From: Flavobacteriales bacterium UBA1694
GTDB lineage: Bacteria; Bacteroidota; Bacteroidia; Flavobacteriales; Weeksellaceae
Direction: 5' to 3'
Assembly (NCBI GenBank): GCA_002319955.1
Contig: DCJS01000027.1
Coordinates: 34,958-84,783, forward strand
Length of the DNA stretch: 49,826 bases
Shown: positions 43,360-49,826 of the stretch, in pieces
Numbering within the stretch: position 1 is the stretch's first letter
Layout: each line of letters opens with the position of its first letter
The notes under the pieces: model-generated
The model's database searches: none
Told to the model about the DNA's origin: nothing
What the model saw: only the letters and a program-made list of their open reading frames with translations
Program-made: the position numbers and the translations under genes

Positions 43360-43389
43360 TTTGTGGTTCAGAAAATTTTCTTAATTTTG
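43360..43389 (+). promoter_or_regulatory. Promoter of rplU-rpmA
   Basis: TTTG (43360-43363), 18 bases, then TAATTTTG (43382-43389): an exact Bacteroidota promoter, giving a 5' UTR of about 37 bases. A second -7-like TAAATTTG lies at 43245-43252 in the same gap. Confidence 0.72.
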
Positions 43390-43431
43390 CAGACTCAAAA
43401 GAAGATTATTAACAAATTAAAATTATAGACA

Positions 43432-44046
43432 ATGTTTGCAATTGTAGAGATAGCAGGGCTTCAATACAAAGTTGAGCAAGACCAGAAGTTGTTTGTAAAC
43501 CGTTTAAAAGGAGATAAAGGCGCGAAAGTTTCTTTCGACAAAGTTCTTCTTACTGTAAACGGAGCAACAACAGTTGGCGCCCCGGCTGTAAGCGGTATCC
43601 AAGTAGATGCTGAAATTTTAGATCACATCCAAGCGGATAAAGTGATTATTTTCAAAAAGAAAAGAAGAAAAGGGTATTCTAAAAAGAATGGCCACAGACA
43701 ACAATTGACTCAAATTCAAATTACTGGAATTACAGGATTTGATGGAGCAAAAAAATCTGAGAAAAAAGAAGCGGCTAAATCCGAAGCAAAAACTGTAAAA
43801 GCAGAACCGAAAGAGGCTGCTAGTACATCAAATGCGGATCGCGACACCGTTAACTTTAGTGAAGATCACGAACTGAACTACCACTTAAAGAAAAACGAAC
43901 TTTCTCAATCTAAAGACAACAGAGAAACTCTAATCACTCTTGGAAAAGAGCTTAAGAGCGAATTAGGTAAAAATATCCTTACTCATGCTGAAGTAGATGC
44001 TTTAATTGAGAAAAATATTGCACAGTTCAAAGAAGTAAAAAAATAA
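43432..44046 (+). CDS. rplU: 50S ribosomal protein L21 with long C-terminal extension
   Basis: L21 core at residues 1-104 (MFAIVEIAGLQYKVEQDQKL, KKKRRKGYSKKNGHRQQLT, IQITGI). The protein then continues for about 100 residues: a Lys/Ala/Glu-rich linker (about 106-138) and a helical, charged tail (139-204). Typical L21 is about 103 residues. Longer forms are known in Bacteroidota, but the tail is unassigned here. It is followed by rpmA after 25 bases. Confidence 0.95.
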   Translation: MFAIVEIAGLQYKVEQDQKLFVNRLKGDKGAKVSFDKVLLTVNGATTVGAPAVSGIQVDAEILDHIQADKVIIFKKKRRKGYSKKNGHRQQLTQIQITGITGFDGAKKSEKKEAAKSEAKTVKAEPKEAASTSNADRDTVNFSEDHELNYHLKKNELSQSKDNRETLITLGKELKSELGKNILTHAEVDALIEKNIAQFKEVKK

Positions 44047-44071
44047 CAAACCCTTTAAAACCTAGAATAAA

Positions 44072-44329
44072 ATGGCACACAAAAAAGGAGTTGGTAGTTC
44101 CAAAAACGGTAGAGAATCGCATTCCAAGAGATTGGGAGTGAAGATTTTTGGCGGACAGGACGCAATCGCTGGGAACATCATCGTAAGACAGAGAGGTACA
44201 GTACACCACCCAGGTGATAACGTGGGTATCGGTAAAGACCATACTTTATTTGCACTTAGTGACGGTAAAGTAGTTTTCAGAAAGAAAGCAAACAATAGAT
44301 CTTTCGTATCTATTGATACAAACGCTTAA
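44072..44329 (+). CDS. rpmA: 50S ribosomal protein L27
   Basis: L27 of 85 residues. It starts MAHKKGVGSSKNGRES, with the N-terminal arm that reaches the peptidyl-transferase centre, and contains RQRGTVHHPGDNVGIGKDHTLFAL. There is no N-terminal cleavable extension of the Firmicute kind. Confidence 0.98.
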   Translation: MAHKKGVGSSKNGRESHSKRLGVKIFGGQDAIAGNIIVRQRGTVHHPGDNVGIGKDHTLFALSDGKVVFRKKANNRSFVSIDTNA

Positions 44330-44351
44330 TTAAAGCGTTCTATAAAAATTA

Positions 44352-44385
44352 AAATCCCAACCGAATCTCGGTTGGGATTTTTTTT
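44352..44385 (+). terminator. Terminator after rpmA
   Basis: AAATCCCAACCGA (44352-44364) pairs with TCGGTTGGGATTT (44368-44380) around ATC, followed by a run of T. Confidence 0.9.
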
Positions 44386-44428
44386 AGTTCATTACGCATC
44401 TCCTAGGTCGTTTTTTCATTCTCAGGGT

Positions 44429-45712
44429 TTAAAGGCGGGCATCGACCATGTCTCGGTTTAGTTTTGCCTTAATATCAAATACAACGGAGCATTCTTTTTT
44501 TATTTTGCCCAAGTCCAGCTTTAGAAATTCGTCATGCGCTACAGCCAATATCACGGCGTCATATTTTTTTTGACCAAGCTTTTTCAGAAGCGAAATTCCA
44601 TAGTGCGACTCAACCTGCTTGGAATCTGCCCAGGGGTCATATAAATCGACCTTTGCGCCATAGTCCTTAAGTTCCGAATAGACGTCTACAATTTTTGTGT
44701 TTCGTATGTCTGGGCAGTTCTCCTTAAAGGTGACGCCAAGTATTAATATGGACGAATCTTTAACGCTCATATTTTTGTTAATCATAAGTTTAACCACTTT
44801 CGAGGCTATAAACTCAGGAACCGAATCGTTGACTCGACGCCCTGAGAGTATAACATTTGGGTGATAGCCTAATTGAACGGCCTTGTGTGCTAAATAATAA
44901 GGGTCCACAGAAATACAGTGTCCGCCAACAAGGCCAGGCTGGTAATGCAGAAAATTGAACTTCGTTCCTGCCGCTTCTAGAACATCTTGGGTATCGATGC
45001 CCACGCGGTCAAAAATTAATGCGAGTTCGTTTACAAACGATATGTTCACATCTCTTTGCGCATTTTCGATTGCCTTCGAAGCTTCAGCGACTTTTATACT
45101 TGGTGCCTTATGTGTCCCGACCGTGATAATGGTTTTATACAGCTGGTCGATTTCCTCTGCCGCCTCAGGCGTCGAGCCTGAGGTTACTTTTTTTATTGTG
45201 GTTAATGTGTTAACCTTATCCCCAGGAACAATTCGTTCTGGGGAGTACCCTACGTAGAAATCTGTATTGAATTTTAGTTTCGAATGCTTTTCTAAGATAG
45301 GCACGCATTGCTCTTCGGTGCATCCCGGATAGACCGTGGATTCATAGATTACAAGATCTCCCTTTTTAAGCGCGCTTCCTACGTTCTTAGAGGCTTCACG
45401 AAGCGGCGTTAGATTCGGCGCGTTAAATTCATTGATTGGGGTTGGAACTGTGACAATATAAATTTGAGCGGCTTCTAATTCACTATGGTCTGAACTTGCT
45501 TTATAGCCGCCTTTGAACTGCGTCGACTTGGCAAGCTCTAAACCTTTCTTTAGATCCATCAAATTCGCCTCTAAGGTCTTGTCTTGTCCTTGGTTCAACT
45601 CTTTTACACGTGCCTTATCGATATCAAATCCAATTACTGGACTGTGTTTTGCAAATTCCAATGCTAAGGGAAGACCGACATAGCCTTGCCCAATAACTGC
45701 GATAGTTTTCAT
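44429..45712 (-). CDS. UDP-N-acetylhexosamine dehydrogenase (TviB/WbpO type)
   Basis: A nucleotide-sugar dehydrogenase of 427 residues with an N-terminal NAD-binding GQGYVG (8-13), YESTVYPGCTEEQ, the central EASKAIENAQRDVNISFVNE helix, and the catalytic-Cys motif VGGHCISVDPYYL (Cys266). The Cys motif and GYHPNVILSGRRVND match UDP-GlcNAc/GalNAc 6-dehydrogenases (WbpA, WbpO, TviB) better than UDP-glucose dehydrogenase. The product would be a UDP-HexNAcA. It sits 17 bases downstream of the hyaluronan-synthase-like glycosyltransferase, so it should supply one of its donors. Confidence 0.87.
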   Translation of the reverse strand: MKTIAVIGQGYVGLPLALEFAKHSPVIGFDIDKARVKELNQGQDKTLEANLMDLKKGLELAKSTQFKGGYKASSDHSELEAAQIYIVTVPTPINEFNAPNLTPLREASKNVGSALKKGDLVIYESTVYPGCTEEQCVPILEKHSKLKFNTDFYVGYSPERIVPGDKVNTLTTIKKVTSGSTPEAAEEIDQLYKTIITVGTHKAPSIKVAEASKAIENAQRDVNISFVNELALIFDRVGIDTQDVLEAAGTKFNFLHYQPGLVGGHCISVDPYYLAHKAVQLGYHPNVILSGRRVNDSVPEFIASKVVKLMINKNMSVKDSSILILGVTFKENCPDIRNTKIVDVYSELKDYGAKVDLYDPWADSKQVESHYGISLLKKLGQKKYDAVILAVAHDEFLKLDLGKIKKECSVVFDIKAKLNRDMVDARL

Positions 45713-45729
45713 AGCTCCTTATTTTTAAT

Positions 45730-47100
45730 TTAACGGGTAAGCCATCCACCATTCTTCACCGTTGCAATGGCAAAAGGTGAGATCCAGAATAAGGCAACGA
45801 GGTAAAATAAGCTGTAAGGGTATGCCCAAAGGGAATCAGCGAAGTTATAGCGCTTGGTGAAAAACAGCATTTGAATACTCGAAAATATGAAGGTGCCGAC
45901 AAGTGCCGAGCTAAGATAGAGTACCGGATGCGTTAAGACAAAGTATAACATTATGGCCGTTAGGGGGTAGGTTAATAGGATTTTGGTCCACTGATTGATG
46001 AAAATGATACGCGCTCCGGCTTTGTTTTTTGATCGAAAATTCTTGAATATAAACCGGTGCATCATAAGGGTTTCACGCACATTGCTTCGGCCCCAACGGG
46101 TGAACATTTTATGTAGATTTTTGTAGCCAATCGGCGTGTTAGTGAGCACATTCGCCGTGCGTTGAAATTGCACGTCATAGCCCTGTTCAAGGATGAAATT
46201 GGTCATTGCACGATCCTCGCCAATGGTTGCGTAGTCGCCCATAAACTTTTGGTTTATCCATTGGGAAAGCGAGTGTAGCGCGGCATTTCGGCGGTAGGCT
46301 GAAAGCGCCCCGGGGGTACAAAGCACAAAACCAAGGGAGCTTTGCGCCGCGCGCATAAACTCAAAGCTAAACACAAAACTGACGTTTAACATTTTTGGAA
46401 TGAGACCCTGGCCTTTGTTAAGAACCTTAACGTTCCCAGCTACAGCACCACAGTTTGGATTTGTAATAAAGGGACTCACCAGGTTTCGAAGGGTATTGGG
46501 CTCCACCACCGAGTCACTGTCAATGGTGACATATATTTCCCCTTTCCCAAGGGTGAAGCCCCGGTGAAGCGCATGGCGTTTACCTTTGTTTTTAGGTTGT
46601 TGGAGTACTTTTACGCGGCCCTCGAGTTCACTCGCAGCCCGCTGAATCCAGTACCAGGTATCGTCCTTACTTCCGTCATCAATTGCGATGATTTCCAGCT
46701 TCTCTTTGGGGTAGTCACTCTGGGCAATGCTTTTAAGAGTCTGATACACCAAAGCACCTTCATTATACGCAGGCACGAGTATGGTGCAGCTTGGAAGCTG
46801 CTCATCGCGCACGGACGCTACAGGCTTATATTTAAAGTAGCGGTAAACAATGTATAAGAGAAACAGAATTTGAAACGCAAGAATTGTAATTAGAAAGACA
46901 GCCACAACCTTCCCGAAGGGGGTTTCAAGTCTTTTCAAATGAAATTCTTCGTAGTAAGGCCGGAAATTTGCGACGGCGAAGATGGCGCTGAACATGAGGA
47001 TTTGTACGCCAATAAGTATAGTGAAGTCGCGTGTGCGAAGGACGTTCTTTTTGAGTCGTATGCCACGCAAAGAGTGGTCTATATAGTGTTCTTTCGTCAT
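45730..47100 (-). CDS. Processive glycosyltransferase 2, class I hyaluronan synthase-like
   Basis: A 456-residue membrane GT2 with two N-terminal membrane helices, a cytoplasmic catalytic domain and four C-terminal hydrophobic stretches. Visible motifs are DDGS (141-144), DSD (194-196), GED (294-296) and RW (335-336). The stretch FMRAAQSSLGF, PGALSAYRRN, WINQKFMG and IGEDRAMTN, then TANVL and RWGRSNVRE, parallels streptococcal HasA from memory. The QxxRW motif has Met332 where Gln is expected. It would couple synthesis and export of a polymer across the inner membrane, and is transcribed with the UDP-HexNAc dehydrogenase. Confidence 0.78.
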   Translation of the reverse strand: MTKEHYIDHSLRGIRLKKNVLRTRDFTILIGVQILMFSAIFAVANFRPYYEEFHLKRLETPFGKVVAVFLITILAFQILFLLYIVYRYFKYKPVASVRDEQLPSCTILVPAYNEGALVYQTLKSIAQSDYPKEKLEIIAIDDGSKDDTWYWIQRAASELEGRVKVLQQPKNKGKRHALHRGFTLGKGEIYVTIDSDSVVEPNTLRNLVSPFITNPNCGAVAGNVKVLNKGQGLIPKMLNVSFVFSFEFMRAAQSSLGFVLCTPGALSAYRRNAALHSLSQWINQKFMGDYATIGEDRAMTNFILEQGYDVQFQRTANVLTNTPIGYKNLHKMFTRWGRSNVRETLMMHRFIFKNFRSKNKAGARIIFINQWTKILLTYPLTAIMLYFVLTHPVLYLSSALVGTFIFSSIQMLFFTKRYNFADSLWAYPYSLFYLVALFWISPFAIATVKNGGWLTR

Positions 47101-47180
47101 CTTTCTTTAGTTGTTTTTTGATTTGGTAAAATCTAGAACAAAGAAAGCCCTAATAGAAACGAAAATCGCGTTTTTTCGCC

Positions 47181-47192
47181 CGATGTATATCG
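47181..47192. promoter_or_regulatory. Dyad in the gap upstream of the glycosyltransferase
   Basis: CGAT-GTAT-ATCG, an inverted repeat of 4-base arms in the 125-base gap between the response regulator and the glycosyltransferase. It could be an operator, but the arms are short and no regulator is assigned. Confidence 0.2.
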
Positions 47193-47225
47193 AGCCTCAT
47201 CTAGAAGTTTAACTACTAAGAAATG

Positions 47226-47876
47226 TTAATGGATTTGGTGCGTTTTCACAAGTTCTATTAATTCCACTAAAGAAATGAGCCCGAGTTTTTCCATAATTCG
47301 CTTTTTAAAAGTCGAAATCGTATTTTGCTTTAACGCGAGTTTATTTGAAATTTCAAGGTTTCCGTAACCTTTTGCTAGAAGTTCCGCGATTTGTAATTCC
47401 CTTGCGGAGAGCTGGTTGAGTGGGTTTAATAAATTTGGGTTGTGCTGTGAAAGGCTCATTAAGGTGCGCGTTAAGGGAGGCACAAACTCCCCTTTTTCAA
47501 TCATCGAAAGAATGGCCTGTTGAATTTCTATTTGGGAAGCGAGTTTATTGAGATAGCCGTTTGCACCGGCCTCCAAGAATTTTAAGGAATGGTCACTTTC
47601 TTCAAAGCTCGAGAAAATCAAAATCTTGAGGTCTGGATAGCGCTCTCGAATAGTGGGGAGTATCGTGAGGCAATTGCCGTCTGGGTACTGAGCGTCTAAA
47701 ATGGCGATGTCAAATTTCTGCGCCTTAAGTTGCTGCTCAATTGTGCCTAAGCTTGAGGACTCCTGAATGGAATAGGATTTTACCACATCGTCAATTACAA
47801 AGCGGATTCCTTGGCGTACAATCTGGTGGTCGTCCGCTAATAGAAAGTTTACGTGATGCGCGTCAAATGGTCTCAT
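47226..47876 (-). CDS. NarL/LuxR-family response regulator
   Basis: A 216-residue response regulator. The receiver domain has the acidic pair Asp15-Asp16, the phospho-acceptor Asp61 (IAILDAQYPDG) and the Lys of YLNKLAS. A LuxR-type helix-turn-helix spans LSARELQIAELLAKGYGNLEISNKLALKQNTISTFKKRIMEKL (residues about 157-200). Its ATG overlaps the kinase stop (ATGA), so the pair is co-translated. It may control the polysaccharide genes that follow 125 bases downstream. Confidence 0.93.
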   Translation of the reverse strand: MRPFDAHHVNFLLADDHQIVRQGIRFVIDDVVKSYSIQESSSLGTIEQQLKAQKFDIAILDAQYPDGNCLTILPTIRERYPDLKILIFSSFEESDHSLKFLEAGANGYLNKLASQIEIQQAILSMIEKGEFVPPLTRTLMSLSQHNPNLLNPLNQLSARELQIAELLAKGYGNLEISNKLALKQNTISTFKKRIMEKLGLISLVELIELVKTHQIH

Positions 47877-49585
47877 GCAATGGTGTCTAAATTTATGGTA
47901 AAGGAAACGAGCGTACCCTCCCCCAAGGTGCTTTGTGCAGAAATTGTACCACCAAAGAGTTCGACGATTTCTTTGCAGAGATTTAGTCCTAGCCCTGCGC
48001 CTAGATTATCTAGTTCCTCAGAGACCAGGCCTTGGTAATAGGGCTGGAATATTTTTTTTAGATCAGACTTAGAAATCCCTATACCTGTATCTTTTACCAG
48101 CGCTTGAAGAGCTATCGTTTTTGAATTGATGGGATTTGCAGACACCTCAATGGAGATTTCTCCATTTTCTGTAAATTTACTCGCATTGCCCAAAATATTA
48201 ATTAGGATCTGATGAATCTTGATATTGTCTGCATGCACGCGAAGGAAGGGGTCAATGGTGTTGGTAATTTGAACTGTGTTTCTTTTCGACTCGATATAGG
48301 GTTTAAAAACGTGCAAAATGGCCTCAATTTCTTCTCTAAGGTTGAAATCTACGGGTTTTAGTTCTATTTTTTGACTTTGGTTCTTGGTGTACTCCAAGAT
48401 TTGATTTGCTTGAATCAATAGAGAATTGTTCGTAAATTCAATGGATTTAAGCGCCTCAAGAACGGACTCGTCGTTTGTTTTTTTACTGATTCGTGAGGTG
48501 AATAGGTTGATGATTTTTAGAGGGGCTCGGATTTCATGGCTAAGCATTCCCAGAATACGGTTTTTAAAATTCAGGTTTTCACTAATTGTTTTGTTCGCGT
48601 GTTGCAGTTTCTTTTCATAAAGAAACGATTGCTTTGTGTAATAGAGTACCACAACGAGGACAAAGAAGATTATTACCATAAGACCGAGCATGGTGCTACG
48701 CCGGATTTTATTGTTTTGGGAGTTCTGCTGCTCATATTCCTTCTGAAGTCCATTACTTACATCACTGATGGTCGTTTCATAGACATCCATTAAATCGTTG
48801 CTAAGGATAATAAGATGGTCGTAGTTTTCGTACAGTTGATTGGATTTGGAACTAGTAGACTTAATCTGGTTCTCGTATTTTTTTATTTCTTTTAAATAAT
48901 GGTTGTTTACAACCGCTACAGCACTATCAAAATCCTTTCTGATTTTCGTGGTGTCTAGGGTGCTTTCAGAAAAAGTTTCTATGAATACTGTATCACGTTT
49001 TACTTCCACATTCCCTGTAATAGCATCTTTTAAGCGCGGAAGCAACTTCTTTTTGGCAGGACTCGCCTCGGGAGTTGAGCGGTGAAATTCAACGTTAAAA
49101 GTCTGCTCTGTGGCTTGCAAATCGTAATTTTCAATGCGAATGGGCGTAGGCGTTTTCTTTGATGTTTTTGAATCTTGGTAGACGGTTTCAATGAGACGCT
49201 CAAGGTCTGCGAGTTGTGCAGATTGTTTATTTCGAGCTTGCAAACGGCCTTTGAGAGTTGATTTTAGATCCGGGTGGGTGTTAATGCTGTCGATATTCTT
49301 TGTAAGACTCCGTAAGGATGTAAAATAAGATTCTAAATAGCTTTTGTCGTTTCCGCTTATGTATTTTTGAAGATTGTATTGCGTAGAAATTAATTCAGAT
49401 CGTGATTTTTGCATTAATTTGGTTAAACCCCGTGTTTCGATAAGCTGCGTGCGAATGGCTTCAAGTTTCTTTGTGTTGAAGTATTCGTTATAGAAGAACA
49501 TCAAAATAATCCCTTGAATTAGGATAAGACAAGCAATAAGCGAGTAGTGGATTAAAGATCTAAATTTTTCTGGCGATTTGTTCAT
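47873..49585 (-). CDS. Sensor histidine kinase with periplasmic helical sensor
   Basis: A 570-residue kinase. Membrane helix 1 is about 13-33, a long periplasmic region 34-297, and helix 2 about 299-316, followed by a coiled linker. HisKA has MLSHEIRAPLK (His350), and HATPase_c has N box ILGNASKF (Asn467), DTGIG (499-503) and GAGLGL (529-534). The periplasmic region is largely helical and Lys/Ser/Thr-rich with no named sensor domain; it may form a CHASE3-like bundle. It has no receiver or HPt domain, so it should act directly on the regulator at 47226-47876. Confidence 0.92.
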   Translation of the reverse strand: MNKSPEKFRSLIHYSLIACLILIQGIILMFFYNEYFNTKKLEAIRTQLIETRGLTKLMQKSRSELISTQYNLQKYISGNDKSYLESYFTSLRSLTKNIDSINTHPDLKSTLKGRLQARNKQSAQLADLERLIETVYQDSKTSKKTPTPIRIENYDLQATEQTFNVEFHRSTPEASPAKKKLLPRLKDAITGNVEVKRDTVFIETFSESTLDTTKIRKDFDSAVAVVNNHYLKEIKKYENQIKSTSSKSNQLYENYDHLIILSNDLMDVYETTISDVSNGLQKEYEQQNSQNNKIRRSTMLGLMVIIFFVLVVVLYYTKQSFLYEKKLQHANKTISENLNFKNRILGMLSHEIRAPLKIINLFTSRISKKTNDESVLEALKSIEFTNNSLLIQANQILEYTKNQSQKIELKPVDFNLREEIEAILHVFKPYIESKRNTVQITNTIDPFLRVHADNIKIHQILINILGNASKFTENGEISIEVSANPINSKTIALQALVKDTGIGISKSDLKKIFQPYYQGLVSEELDNLGAGLGLNLCKEIVELFGGTISAQSTLGEGTLVSFTINLDTIA

Positions 49586-49602
49586 TTGGTCTTCTAAGCA
49601 CT

Positions 49603-49610
49603 CAAAATTA
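49603..49610 (-). promoter_or_regulatory. -7 promoter box of the kinase-regulator operon
   Basis: TAATTTTG on the minus strand, exact, 18 bases before the ATG at 49585. A TTTG lies 15 bases further upstream (49629-49626), shorter than usual spacing. Confidence 0.45.
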
Positions 49611-49693
49611 CAAAAAAGTGCTGGGCAAAAAAGGATTTTGTGACTGCTTAACGTTTTGAGGGCGCTTTCGCGTCATTTGAATTTTGTTATCGA

Positions 49694-49768
49694 TAGGCTA
49701 TGGAGAAGAAGTAGGCTATTTATTACTTCATTTTTCTTGCTCGAGACTGAGCCTATTTAAAGCTAGGC
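49694..49768. repeat. Cluster of TAGGCT repeats upstream of the sensor kinase
   Basis: TAGGCTAT occurs at 49694-49701 and 49712-49719 as direct repeats 18 bases apart. AGCCTAT (inverse) is at 49750-49756 and TAGGC at 49764-49768. All lie between the kinase promoter and the tRNA-Asn terminator. Confidence 0.55.
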
Positions 49769-49770
49769 AC

Positions 49771-49802
49771 AAAAAAAACACCTGCAGTTATGCAGGTGTT
49801 TT
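49771..49802 (-). terminator. Terminator of the tRNA-Asn gene
   Basis: AAACACCTGCA (49776-49786) pairs with TGCAGGTGTTT (49791-49801) around GTTA. On the minus strand it ends in a run of T (49778-49771), directly after the tRNA. Confidence 0.88.
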
Positions 49803-49803
49803 G

Positions 49804-49826
49804 CTCCTCCTCTTGGGCTCGAACCA
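49804..49826 (-). tRNA. tRNA-Asn (3' part, runs off the window)
   Basis: On the minus strand the T-loop TTCGAGC lies between GG and CC of the T-stem (CCAAG), then acceptor AGGAGGA and discriminator G at 49804. An acceptor 5' strand of TCCTCCT and G73 are features of bacterial tRNA-Asn. CCA is not encoded (the gene ends GCAA). Only the 3' 23 bases are present, so the anticodon is outside the window; identity rests on the acceptor end. Confidence 0.75.

Noticed and set aside
47139..47146. TTTCTTTG (minus) as the promoter -7 box of the glycosyltransferase gene
   Set aside because: It lacks the A at position 2 and has no -33 element at a suitable distance; transcription may come from the regulator upstream instead.
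47156..47178. CGAAAA...TTTTCG hairpin as a terminator after the response regulator
   Set aside because: A/T-only stem apart from one CG pair at each end, and no clear U-tract on the minus strand.
1..49826. Insertion sequences, prophage genes, CRISPR arrays and anti-phage systems
   Set aside because: No transposase, integrase, terminal inverted repeats, spacer-repeat structure or known defence domains were seen on either strand.

Overview
The window is a continuous stretch of chromosome from a member of the Bacteroidota, most likely class Flavobacteriia. The evidence is a gliding-motility lipoprotein (GldH), an Alternative Complex III operon (actA-F), two GLPGLI-family proteins, a CarboxypepD-reg/OMP receptor, a SPOR protein, and repeated Bacteroidota-type promoters with a TAnnTTTG -7 box, several with TTTG or TTG 17-23 bases upstream. 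I cannot name the genus. A Weeksellaceae-like (Chryseobacterium-like) lineage would fit the many GLPGLI proteins and the ricT-gldH-PBP1A order, but that is a guess. The DNA is moderately AT-rich and even in character. I see no insertion sequence, prophage, CRISPR array or rRNA. No stretch longer than 300 bases lacks a gene; the longest gaps are 43196-43431, 49586-49803 and 7694-7879.

Layout, left half. 54-4222 is a tightly overlapping operon, ricT-gldH-PBP1A, followed by selO (4276-5820) and a multi-pass membrane protein (5871-7145). A divergent promoter region at about 7700-7870 separates a SPOR protein (minus) from the six-gene actABCDEF operon (7880-16250). That operon encodes the quinol:electron-acceptor oxidoreductase used in place of cytochrome bc1, and it ends at a strong terminator. 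Next come a lipoprotein plus apt, a TPR membrane protein plus ribH, a zinc metallopeptidase, a TonB_C-domain secreted protein and a DMT transporter. On the minus strand follow a TPR protein, glmM, and a ferrous-iron uptake operon feoA-feoB with a 48-residue Cys-rich membrane protein, then a GLPGLI protein and a DUF2520 protein.

Layout, right half. 29412-31231 is an ECF sigma factor / membrane anti-sigma-like / periplasmic Spy-like module. lepA and a JmjC-type cupin follow, convergent with each other. 34275-37851 is an outer-membrane receptor-like protein with a GLPGLI partner, followed by a KdsC-like phosphatase and a Maf nucleotide pyrophosphatase. The minus-strand set miaE, DUF502 and tryptophanase comes next, then a small membrane protein, an acyltransferase, and the ribosomal pair rplU-rpmA.

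The most unusual part is the right end (44429-49585, minus strand). A sensor kinase and NarL/LuxR regulator lie upstream of a two-gene polysaccharide module: a glycosyltransferase 2 that looks like a class I hyaluronan synthase (HasA), next to a UDP-HexNAc-type dehydrogenase rather than the UDP-glucose dehydrogenase (HasB) expected for hyaluronan. This suggests a regulated, synthase-made extracellular polymer containing an N-acetylhexosaminuronic acid. The window ends inside a tRNA-Asn gene.
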